Source: Streptomyces endocoffeicus
GTDB lineage: Bacteria > Actinomycetota > Actinomycetes > Streptomycetales > Streptomycetaceae
Length of the DNA: 64,000 nucleotides
Direction: 5' to 3'
Assembly: GCF_016741935.1 (NCBI RefSeq)
Contig: NZ_JAERRG010000001.1
Location: forward strand, 372,001 to 436,000
How positions within the stretch are numbered: position 1 is the stretch's first letter; every line of letters starts with the position of its first letter. Shown in pieces: positions 40,479-50,100 of this stretch. Both the position numbers and the translations under genes were made by a program. Under the pieces are notes generated by a model. The model saw only the letters and a program-made list of their open reading frames with translations, was not told the DNA's origin and did not search any database.

Positions 40479-41045
40479 ATGGGTAGATGGGAGCCGAACG
40501 CGCGCGGACGCCTGGCGAAGGCGGCGTTGGAGCTCTATGGCGAGCTCGGCTACGAACAGACCACAGTGGCGGAGATCGCCAAACGGGCCGGCCTCACCGA
40601 GCGGACCTTCTTCCGGCACTACGCCGACAAGCGCGAGGTGTTGTTCGACGGGTCGAGTGCGCTGCAGGAGCTGTTCGTGACCGCGGTCGCCGAGGCACCG
40701 CGGTCCGTGGCGCCGATCGACGCGATGGCGGCTGGGCTCGAGGCGGTCTCCACGGTGTTCGAGGGCCGGCGCGAGCACGCCCGGCAGCGCCAGGCCGTCA
40801 TCGTGGCGAACGCGGAACTCCGGGAGCGTGAGCTGATCAAGCTCGCCTCGATGTCGGCCGCGCTCGCCGACGCCCTGCGCCGACGCGGTGTCGCGGACCC
40901 TGCCGCGAGCCTGACCGCCGAGGCGGGGATCGCCGTCTTCAAGGTCGGCTTCGAGCTCTGGCTCACGGCACCGGAGGAACGTGAGATGTCGCGGTTGATG
41001 CGGGAATCGCTGACCGAACTCAAGGCCGTGACCGCGCGCGGCTAG
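40479..41045 (+). CDS. TetR-family transcriptional regulator
   Basis: A 188-residue repressor. The N-terminal helix-turn-helix reads TTVAEIAKRAGLTERTFFRH, followed by YADKREVLFDG, as usual for the family. The C-terminal ligand domain is all helical (QAVIVANAELRERELIKLASM). The start codon lies 17 bp after the second copy of the duplicated palindrome, so the protein very probably represses itself and the divergent epimerase gene. The inducer is unknown. Confidence 0.9.
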   Translation: MGRWEPNARGRLAKAALELYGELGYEQTTVAEIAKRAGLTERTFFRHYADKREVLFDGSSALQELFVTAVAEAPRSVAPIDAMAAGLEAVSTVFEGRREHARQRQAVIVANAELRERELIKLASMSAALADALRRRGVADPAASLTAEAGIAVFKVGFELWLTAPEEREMSRLMRESLTELKAVTARG

Positions 41046-41111
41046 GCAGTTCCGGCTGGATCGGCCGGTCGTTGGTCCGGGTCCGCGACCGCGTGTGGCG
41101 GGTGGGTCCGC

Positions 41112-42191
41112 TCAGGTGAGGAGTTTCGCGAGCCGGGCCATCTCGGCGGGCGGGTCGATCACCGGCTGGATGAGGAGTTCGTCGACGCCGGCCTGTTCCA
41201 GGGCGGTGATGCGGGTGCGGAGGTCGTCGCGGGTGCCGACCAGGGCCAGGGTGTTCATCAACGAGGGCAGGACCAGGTCGCGGTCGCGCGGTGCGATGCG
41301 TCCGAGGTAGTTGGGGTAGAGCTTGATGTGCCGGTCCGGTGCGGTGGAGGTGGTGCCGCGCCGCTCAAGGAGCCGCCGCACCGCCTCGCCCTCCTCAGGG
41401 CCGAGTTGCTCGGCGAAGGCGGGTGTGTCGGCGGCGAAGGCCAGTAGCGACATGGCGAGGTGGCCTGTGGCGTCCCGGGCCGGATCGCCGTGGGGGTCCT
41501 CGTCCTCGTCGAGGAGGTGGAGCGAGGTGACCACGTAGGAGTCCGCCCGGGAGTCCGGGTGCGAGTCCGGGTGGGAGTCGGGGTCATGGGGTGTGACCCG
41601 GGCGGCGTGGCGGCGGGCGTCGTGCAGCGCGTACCAGGCGGTGGGGTCCAGCAGGCCGAAGGAGATGAGGCCGGTGCCGCGGCGGCCGGCGACGGCGGCG
41701 GCCTTCGGTCCGCGCAGCGCGGCCACGACGAACTCGATCGGGTCGGCGGTGTTCACCTGCGCCCCGGTGTGCAGGAACCGGATGTCGCTGACCCGGTCAC
41801 CTTCGCGGTACTCCGTAGAACCTCCGGCGCACAGGTCCTGTAGTGCGGCGGTGAAGTTCTCCAGCCTGGCCGCCGTGGTCGGCCGCATGCCCAGGGTGCG
41901 GCGGGCGGTGTTTCCGGTGCCCACCCCGCAGATGATCCGGCCCGGTGCCAGGGCGTTGAGGCCGGCCAGCCCGCTCGCGGCGGCCGGGGCCGAGCGCAGC
42001 GCCGGTGAGGTCACGCCGATGCCGAGCCTGATGCGGCTGGTGGCCTTCGCACACAGGCTCAAGGCGACGAAGGGGTCACCGTGGACCATCGGGGTGTCGT
42101 AGACCCAGAAGCTGTGCAAGCCCAACTCCTCGGCCCGCACGGCGAGGTCCTCCACACCGGGGTGCGCGGCGACAATGACGCCCGTACGCAT
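41112..42191 (-). CDS. LLM-class flavin-dependent oxidoreductase (F420-type luciferase-like)
   Basis: A 359-residue TIM-barrel oxidoreductase of the luciferase-like monooxygenase superfamily. Typical segments are AVRAEELGLHSFWVYDTP near the start, RIRLGIGVTSPALR and APGRIICGVGTGNTARR. The lack of a second luciferase subunit and the F420-type strand pattern favour coenzyme F420 over FMN, with moderate confidence. A hydrophilic insertion around residues 205-220 holds DSHPDSHPDSRADS, from a short internal tandem repeat. The ATG at 42191 follows GGAGG and overlaps the stop of a small upstream frame. Because it lies next to the PKS cluster it could be a tailoring enzyme. Confidence 0.82.
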   Translation of the reverse strand: MRTGVIVAAHPGVEDLAVRAEELGLHSFWVYDTPMVHGDPFVALSLCAKATSRIRLGIGVTSPALRSAPAAASGLAGLNALAPGRIICGVGTGNTARRTLGMRPTTAARLENFTAALQDLCAGGSTEYREGDRVSDIRFLHTGAQVNTADPIEFVVAALRGPKAAAVAGRRGTGLISFGLLDPTAWYALHDARRHAARVTPHDPDSHPDSHPDSRADSYVVTSLHLLDEDEDPHGDPARDATGHLAMSLLAFAADTPAFAEQLGPEEGEAVRRLLERRGTTSTAPDRHIKLYPNYLGRIAPRDRDLVLPSLMNTLALVGTRDDLRTRITALEQAGVDELLIQPVIDPPAEMARLAKLLT

Positions 42192-42406
42192 CAAGACCTC
42201 CAAGGTGTGCGGATGGTATCGAACGTGCTCAGCATGGCGGTTTCCGGCGCGGGGCCGTTGCGGAGTCGCGTGATCTCGTACCGTCGCAGGCCGGATGGCC
42301 GCCGTGCCTGACGCAACGAAGCACCGTTGTCGCCCTCCGACACGTCTCCTACCGGCACCGCACGCGGGGCCATACGCCCCGAACCCACCACAACAGCGTC
42401 GGACAT
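42191..42406 (-). CDS. Possible 71-aa protein translationally coupled to the LLM oxidoreductase
   Basis: The frame opens with ATG 42406 (AGGA at 7 nt upstream) and ends exactly at the oxidoreductase start in a TGATG overlap, with the GGAGG of that gene inside its last codons. The product is Arg/Pro-rich with an acidic patch (DVSEGDNGASL) and a hydrophobic-polar tail TAMLSTFDTIRTPWRS. No family is recognised. The coupling is the main reason to believe it; without it this could be leader sequence. A short modified-peptide precursor is one possibility, given the adjacent oxidoreductase, but there is no direct support. Confidence 0.4.
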   Translation of the reverse strand: MSDAVVVGSGRMAPRAVPVGDVSEGDNGASLRQARRPSGLRRYEITRLRNGPAPETAMLSTFDTIRTPWRS

Positions 42407-42587
42407 ACCGCGTCCTGGTCTATGCATAGTACTTCCACTAGTTGTGTCGATAAACCATCATCTTCTCCCATCCGCGTTGTTAGCGTGACCTCGTCACGCC
42501 CATTCCTGAAGCCACGTCACCCCGAACGACAGCGGTACGCACAACGACAAGACGCACACTCTCTCGACCCAGCCGAGGAAGAGCCAT
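42407..42587. other. AT-richer divergent promoter region at the left edge of the PKS cluster
   Basis: This stretch is notably less GC-rich than the rest of the window, especially 42421-42480, and separates minus-strand genes from the plus-strand PKS block. It probably contains the promoter of the first PKS-cluster transcript. No sharp -10/-35 pair or known regulator site could be assigned with confidence. Confidence 0.45.
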
Positions 42588-42746
42588 ATGAGTGATCGCC
42601 TGCTGCACCCGCTCACTGCCCACCAACGGGACATCTGGTTCTCGGACGCCCTTTTACCGGAGTCACCACAATTCTCGATCGCACTCCGCGAAAAGCTCTC
42701 CGGAGACATCGGCCTGACGGCCTTGAAGGCCGAGTCGAGGTGGTGA
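42588..42746 (+). pseudogene. NRPS condensation-domain N-terminal remnant (52 aa)
   Basis: A short frame with a good ribosome-binding site (GAGGAAG) begins HPLTAHQRDIWFSDALLPES followed by QFSIALREKLSGDIGLTAL. This matches the first 45 or so residues of nonribosomal peptide synthetase condensation domains, where LTxAQRxIWFAQQLxPxSP is the opening helix. The frame stops at 42746 after KAESRW, long before the HHxxxDG motif, so it cannot be active. The stop overlaps the GTG start of the P450 gene, so its present role may be as a translated leader for the P450. It suggests that an NRPS gene was deleted here or that only its start was acquired. Confidence 0.65.
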
Positions 42747-43954
42747 GCGTGCGCGACCAGGGCCCGCTGCGAGCCGAGACTTGGCCGATGTCTCGGACCT
42801 GCCCGTTTTCCCTGCCTCCGGACTACGCCAACCTGCGCGAGCACCCCGGCCTGCCCAGGGTGACGGGCCCGAGCGGACGTACCGTGTTCGTCGCCGCACG
42901 CCATGACGACGTCCGCGCCGTGCTCGGCGACACCCGGTTCAGCTCCGACCGCTCGCACCCGGACTTCCCGCGGATGCGCGCCGGCGAGGCCGCGTTCCCC
43001 GGCTTCAGGCCCTCGCTGGTCGAGATGGACCCACCCGAGCACGGCCCCGCCCGTCGTGCGGTCGCCGGCGAGTTCGCCGTCCGCCGCATGCGAGAACTGG
43101 GCCCCAAGGTCCAGCGCATCGTCGACGGTCTGCTCGACGATGTGCTGGCCGGCGCCAAGCCCGCCGACCTGGTGTCCGCGCTGGCCGTGCCGATGTCCGG
43201 TCTGGTGCTGGGTGAGCTGCTCGGCATCCCGACCGGTGACCGGCAGGAGCTCACCACCAACATCACGGCGCTGACGGCCCACGACTCCGCTGACGCGGAT
43301 CGCGCCGAGTCCTTCCGCTCCCTGATCGCGCATTTCGACGCGCTGTGCGCCACCAAGATGACCGAGCGACCCGAGGACCTGCTGGGCAGGCTGGCGGGCC
43401 ACCAGCTCTTCAGCGGTGACGAGAGCCGCTGGGCCATGGTCGAACTGTGCATACTCCTGGCCACCGCGGGCCTGGAGACCACCGCCACGATGACCGCACT
43501 CGGGATCCTGGCTCTCCTCGAACACCCCGACCAGCTCGCCCTCCTCACCGCCGACCCGGGCCTGACCCCGGCGGCGGTGGAGGAAGTGCTGAGGTTCTTC
43601 TCCGTCGCCGAGCTGTCCCTGATTCGCCTCGCCACGGCGGACGTCGAGATCGGCGGCACCCTGGTACGGACGGGTGAGGGCGTCGCCGCCCTGCCCGCCG
43701 CCGCCAACCGCGACCCCGCGGTCTTCGCCGACCCGGACACGTTCGATATCACCAGGGACAACCGCAGGCACCTGGCTTTTGGCTCGGGACCGCACCAGTG
43801 CCTCGGCAAGACTCTGGCCCGGCTGGAGCTGCGCACCGTCCTGGACGCTCTGTTCCGGCGCATTCCCACTCTCCGCCTGGCCACGCCACGCGACGAACTG
43901 CGCTACGTCAACGGCTCCGCGTTCTCGGTATCGGCACTCCCGGTCACTTGGTGA
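42743..43954 (+). CDS. Cytochrome P450 (bacterial class I), PKS cluster
   Basis: A 403-residue P450. The heme-binding loop FGSGPHQCLG gives the cysteine ligand at about C353. The I-helix has LLATAGLETTATM with the conserved threonine, and the K-helix ExxR is EEVLR. The helix-C histidine motif appears as MDPPEHGPARR. It presumably hydroxylates or epoxidises the polyketide. GTG 42743 (or 42740) overlaps the stop of the NRPS-like fragment. Redox partner genes are not visible nearby. A gap of 194 bp separates it from the first PKS gene. Confidence 0.92.
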   Translation: MSVRDQGPLRAETWPMSRTCPFSLPPDYANLREHPGLPRVTGPSGRTVFVAARHDDVRAVLGDTRFSSDRSHPDFPRMRAGEAAFPGFRPSLVEMDPPEHGPARRAVAGEFAVRRMRELGPKVQRIVDGLLDDVLAGAKPADLVSALAVPMSGLVLGELLGIPTGDRQELTTNITALTAHDSADADRAESFRSLIAHFDALCATKMTERPEDLLGRLAGHQLFSGDESRWAMVELCILLATAGLETTATMTALGILALLEHPDQLALLTADPGLTPAAVEEVLRFFSVAELSLIRLATADVEIGGTLVRTGEGVAALPAAANRDPAVFADPDTFDITRDNRRHLAFGSGPHQCLGKTLARLELRTVLDALFRRIPTLRLATPRDELRYVNGSAFSVSALPVTW

Positions 43955-44148
43955 CGGAGACAAAAAGCGCCGACCGTCAGTCATGCGTTTACGCAATCTG
44001 ATATTTGAGTTCCGCGTGGGGGCGAGTCGCACTGCTGCGCCCGGTAATCGGGCGGCGCCACTGACCGAACTCGTGGTCCCGCTTCTGGCAGGTCGCGGAA
44101 TTCAGCGGGATCTACGAATTATCGGCTTTTTTTCTGGGAGGGCACCGG
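43955..44148. other. Leader region before the first PKS gene
   Basis: These 194 bases contain AT-rich patches (ATGCGTTTACGCAATCTGAT near 43983, and a run of T at 44127-44133) that could include a promoter. An open frame from 43983 overlaps the PKS start in another frame and shows no protein family, so it is not called. GGGAGG precedes the PKS ATG. Confidence 0.35.
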
Positions 44149-47100
44149 ATGCCGGGCGAACCAATTGCGATTGTGGGCATGGCGTGCCGCTACCCGGGCG
44201 GAATAGCCGCCCCGGAAGGGCTCTGGCAGGCGGCCAGGGACGGGATCGACGCCATCGGCGAGTTACCGGACGACCGGGGCTGGGACCTGGCGGCACTCTA
44301 CGATCCCGACCCGGACCGGCCCGGTACCTCCTACGTCCGGCACGGCGGCTTCCTCTACGACGCCGGCCATTTCGACGCCGAGTTCTTCGGGCTCTCCGCC
44401 CGCGAGGCGTTGACCACCGATCCGCAGCAGCGCCTCCTGCTCACGACGGCGTGGGAGGCCCTGGAGAACGCGGGCATCGATCCCACCTCGCTGCGGGGCA
44501 GCCGCACGGCCGTGTTCGCCGGCTCGATGATGCACGACTACGCGCCCCGGGTGCATACCGTCCCGGACGGGCTGGAGGGGTACCTGATCACCGGGAACAC
44601 CTCCAGCGTGGTGTCCGGCCGAGTGGCCTATGTGCTCGGCCTCACCGGTCCCGCGGTCACGGTGGACACCGGCTGCTCCTCGTCGTTGGTGACCACTCAT
44701 CTCGCGGTGCAGTCGCTGCGTCTCGGCGAGTGTGACCTGGCCCTGGCCGGCGGGGTGACGGTGATGGCCACCCCGGAGATGTTCGTGGAGTTCTCGCGGC
44801 TGCGGGGACTCGCCCCGGACGGCCGGTGCAAGCCGTTCTCCGTGACGGCGGACGGTACGGCCTGGTCCGAGGGCGTCGGAATGCTGTTGCTGGAACGGCT
44901 CTCCGACGCCCAGCGCCACGGGCACACCGTGCACGCGCTGGTGCGCGGCACCGCGGTCAACTCGGACGGGGCCTCCAACGGGCTCTCCGCGCCCAGCGGG
45001 CCGGCTCAGGAACGGGTGCTGCGGGCGGCGCTGGCCGACGCCGGACTGTCCGAGGCGGACATCGACGCGGTGGAGGCGCACGGCACGGGCACCACGCTCG
45101 GCGACCCGATCGAGGCACGGGCGCTGCTGGCGGTGCACGGCCCGCAACGGGCGCGCTCGCTGCTGGTGGGGTCGGTCAAGTCGAACATCGGGCACACACA
45201 GGCCGCTGCCGGGGTGGCGGGCATCCTGAAGATGGTGCACGCCATGCGCGACGGCGTGCTGCCGCGCATCCTGCACCTGACCGAGCCCAGTCCGCACGTG
45301 GACTGGGAGTCCGGCAGGGTCACCCCGCTCGCGGAGGACACGCCGTGGCCGGAGACCGGACTCCCCCGCCGGGCCGGGGTGTCCTCGTTCGGCATCAGCG
45401 GCACCAACTCCCATGTGATCCTGGAACAGGCGCCGGAACCCCCGCCCGCCGCGGCGCCGCGACCGGCGTCCGCACCACCGCGACCGGCGTCCGCGGTGCC
45501 GCTGCTGCTGTCCGCGCGGTCGGCGGAGGCGCTGCGGGAGCAGGCCGGCCGGCTGGCCGAGCGGCTCCGCCCGGACCGGGTCGGCCTGCTCGACGCCGGA
45601 TTCACGCTGGCGACCGGCCGGGCCGGGTTCGAGCACCGGGCCGCCGTCCTCGGCCGGGACCGGGAATCGTTGGTGCGCGGACTGGACGCGCTCGCCGAGG
45701 GCGGCTCGGCACCGGGCACGGTCGTCGGGTCACCCTGCCGGGACACCAGTCCGGTGCTGTTGTTCCCCGGCCAGGGCACGCAGTGGACCGGGATGGCCAC
45801 GGAACTGCTGGCGTCCAGCCCGGTCTTCGCCGGGCACATGGCGGCCTGTCAGGACGCGATGGCGCCGTACGTGGACTGGAACCTGCGCGAGGTACTCACC
45901 GACGCGGACGCGCTGCTCCGGGTGGACGTGGTGCAGCCCGCGCTGTGGGCGGTCATGGTGTCGCTGGCCGGACTCTGGCGGGCCCACGGGGTGCGCCCGG
46001 CCGCGGTGGTGGGCCACTCCCAGGGCGAGATCGCGGCCGCGACCGTGGCCGGCGCGCTGTCCCTGGACGACGCGGCGCGGATCGTCACGCTGCGCAGCCG
46101 GGCATTGCGGGCGCTCTCCGGTACGGGCCGGATGCTGTCGGTGGGGCTGCCGAGAGCGGCGGTCGAGGAGTCGATGGCCCGCTGGGGCGAGGATCTCTCG
46201 GTGGCCGCGGTCAACGGGCCGCGCGCGACGGTGGTCTCGGGCGCCGTCCAGGCGGTCGAGGAATTCGCCGCCGTACTGACCGCCGAGGGCGAACGGGCGC
46301 GCCTGTTGCCGGTGGACTACGCCTCGCATTCGGCGCAGGTCGAACTGCTCCGTGCGGAGTTGCGCGAACTGCTGGCGCCGGTGACTCCGATGGCGGCCGA
46401 GGTTCCCTTCCACTCGACCGTGACCGGCGGTCCGGTGGACACCACCGGACTGGACGCGGACTACTGGTACCGCAACCTGCGCGCCACGGTCGAGTTCGAG
46501 GCGACGGTGCGCGGGCTGGTCGCCGCCGGGCACACCACGTTCCTGGAGTCGAGCCCGCATCCGGTGCTCGCCGGCGGCGTGCGGCAGATCCTCAGGAAGT
46601 ACCAGAAGGACCACGACGGGGACGGCGTGGTGCTGGAGACCCTGAACCGGGGCGACGGTGGTGCCGACCGCTTCCTGCTGGCGGTGGCCGAGGCGGCCGT
46701 ACACGGTGTGGACGCGCACTGGAACGGGCTGTTCGACGGCGCCCGGAGGGTGGAGCTGCCGACCTACCCGTTCCGCGAGCAGCGGTACTGGATGCTGCCC
46801 ACCGCCGCCTCCGGGCCCGTCGCCGGGCATCCGATGCTGGACTCGGTGGTCCAGCTCGCCGGCGGTGGCCTCGTCGCCACCTGCCGGCTCTCTCTCACCC
46901 GGCACCCCTGGCTGGCCGAGCACGCGGTGCGCGGCACCGTGCTGCTGCCCGGGGCCGCGTTCGTCGAGCTGGCGCTGCACGCGGGTGCGCGGGCGGGGCT
47001 GCCGATGCTGGACGAGCTGGTGCTGGAGAGCCCGCTGGTGCTGCCCGAGCGGGGCGAGACCGAGTTGCAGATCGCGATCGGCGAGACGGATCCGGGCACG

Positions 47101-50100
47101 CTGGCGATGTACGCCCGGTCCGCGCCGGACGCGCCGTGGACCCGGTGCGCGACCGGGACGCTCCGGGCCGCGGAGTCCGGCGGCGCGACCCTGACGGAGT
47201 GGCCGCCGGCCGGTGCCGAGGAGATCGACCTCGACGGCGCGTACGCGCGGCTCGACGAGCGGGGTTACGAGTACGGACCGGCCTTCCAGGGGTTGCGGCG
47301 GGCCTGGCGGCTCGGCGCGGAGCGCTGGGCGGAGGTCGAACTGCCGGACGATCCAGGGCGGTTCGGCCTGCATCCGGCCCTGCTCGACGCCGCGCTGCAC
47401 CCGCTGCTGCTGGATGCGGGGGACGCGCCGGTGCGGTTGCCGTTCTCCTGGAGCGGGGTCGCGCTGCACGCGGTCGGGGCCACGGCATTGCGGGTGCGGC
47501 TGACTCCGCGGGGCAGCGACTCGTTCGCCGTGGCGCTCGCCGACGCGGCCGGGGAGGCGGTGGCCACGATCAGCGCGCTCGCGCTCCGGCCCGTGGGGCC
47601 CGTGCGGTCGGGGGCGGCGGGCGTGGACCGGGCGCTGCACCGGCTGGACTGGGTGCCGGTCGCGCGGCGGGCCGCCCCGGCGTTCGTGGACGCGCCGATC
47701 GTGGACGTGGCCGGGCCGATCGTAGACGTGGCCGGGGCCGAGGAAGCACTGGCGCGGGTCCGCGAGTTCTTGGGCACCGACGACGAGAAGACGTCGGGCG
47801 GGCCCCTGATCGTGCGGACCCGTGGTGCGGTCGCGATCGCCCCGGAGGACGACCAGGACCCCGACGCCGCGGCGGTCTGGGGTCTGGTCCGCACGGCACG
47901 CACCGAACATCCCGGCCGGTTCGTGCTGGTCGACCTGGACCGCCCCGGCGACCCCGAGGACACCGGCTCCGCCCTGGAACTGGCGCTGGGCACCGGTGAG
48001 CCGGAGATCGCCGTCCGGGGCGGGCAGGCGTTCGCACCGCGGCTGGCTCGGGTGACGCGGACCGGGGACCGGCCCGCCCTCGCCGGGGGCACGGTGCTGA
48101 TCACCGGCGGGACCGGCGTACTCGGCCGGGAGCTGGCCCGGCACCTGGTCACCGAGCACGGGGTGCGGCACCTGGTGTTGGCGGGGCGGCGCGGCGGCGC
48201 GGCGGCGCTCGAGTCCGGTCTCGAGGACCTGACCGGCACCGCCGAGATCACGGTCGTGGCGTGCGACGTCGCCGACCGGGCCGCCCTCGCCGAGCTGCTG
48301 GCGGCGATCCCCGCGCACCGCCCGCTGACCGCGGTGATCCACGCCGCCGGGGTGCTGGACGACGGCACGGTGCGCTCCCTGACCGCCGAACGGCTGAACG
48401 CGGTGCTGCGACCGAAGGTCGAGGGTGCGCGCAACCTGCACGAGCTGACCGAACACCTCGACCTGGCCGCGTTCGTGCTGTTCTCCTCCGTAGCCGGTGT
48501 CCTCGGCACGCCGGGGCAGGCGAATTACGCGGCCGCCAACGCGTGGCTGGACGGGCTGGCGCAGCACCGCCGCTCGCGGGGACTGCCCGCTTCGTCGATG
48601 GCGTGGGGACTTTGGGCGCGGGACACCGGCATGACCGGGCGGCTGGGCGACACCGACCGGGCCCGGCTGCGGCGAACCGGGCTCGTGCCGATGTCCCGCG
48701 AACACGGGCTGGCACTGTTCGACGCGGCGCTGGGCACCGACCTGGCGTGCACCGTGCCCGCCCGCTTCGACCTGGCCAACGTGCGTGCGGCAGGCCCGGA
48801 GCGGGCTCCGGTGTGGGCCGGGCTGCTCGGCGTCCGGCGGAGCGCGGCCCGGCCGGCCGCCGTGGCCGCGGCGCCCGTGTTCGTCTCCGGTGGCGAGCGG
48901 TCGATGCTCGATCTCGTGCTGGCCACGGTGGGCTCCGTGCTCGGCGTGGAGCGCCGGGTGGACCCGGCGCGGGCGTTCCGCGACATCGGCTTCGACTCGC
49001 TGTCCGGGGTGGAGCTGCGTAACCGGCTCACCGCCGCGACCGGGGTGCGGCTCTCCGCGACGGCGGTGTTCGACCACCCCACCCCCACGGCCCTGGCCGG
49101 GTACCTGTCCGGGCAGCTCCCCGGCGCGGTACCCGGCGGCCGGACACCGGTCGCCGGGCCCGGCCCGGACGCCATGGACGACCCGGTGGTGCTGGTCGGC
49201 GCGAGCTGCCGCTTTCCCGGCGGGGTGTCCACCATGGACGAGCTGTGGGCGCTGCTGGCCGCCGGGCGGGACGCGATCACCGAGTTCCCGGCGGATCGCG
49301 GCTGGAACCTGGACGAGGTCTACCACCCGGAGCCGGGCCGCGGCGGGCGCAGCTATGTGCGGCACGGCGGCTTCCTGGACGGGATCGCCGAGTTCGACAA
49401 CGGCTTCTTCGGCGTCGCCCCGGCCGAGGCGGTCTCGATGGACCCGCAGCAGCGCATCCTGCTGGAACTGGCCTGGCACGCGCTGGAGGACGCCGGGATC
49501 GACCCGACCGCGCTGCGGGGCACCCGCACCGGTGTCTACCTCGGGCTGATGGGCAACGACTACGCGCGCCGTGCGCACCGGACGCCCGAGGACCTCACCG
49601 GCGACGTTTCGATCGGCAACGCGGGCAGCGTCGCGTCCGGGCGGCTGGCCTATACGTTCGGCTTCCACGGCCCGGCGATCACGGTGGACACGGCGTGTTC
49701 CTCCGCGCTGGTGGCGATGCACCAGGCCGCGCAGGCGCTGCGGGCCGGTGAGTGCACGGTCGCGCTGGCGGGTGGCATCACGGTGCTCACCACGCCGACG
49801 CTGTTCGTGGAGTTCTCCCAGGTGGGGGTGCTCGCCCCGGATGGCCGGTGCAAACCGTTCGACGCGGCCGCGGAGGGCACCGCGTGGAGCGAGGGCGCCG
49901 GCCTGCTGGTGCTCGAGCGGCTTTCCACCGCGCACGAACGGGGCCACCGGGTGCTCGCCGTGCTGCGCGGCTCGGCACTCAACTCCGACGGCGCGTCCAA
50001 CGGGCTGACCGCGCCGAACGGTTCGGCCCAGCAGCGGGTGATCCGGGACGCGCTGGCCGCCGCGGGCCTGGCGCCCGGTGAGGTGGACGCGGTGGAGGCG

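Noticed and set aside
43983..44735. Plus-strand frame starting in the PKS A leader
   Set aside because: It runs into the KS domain in another frame and has no recognisable protein features.
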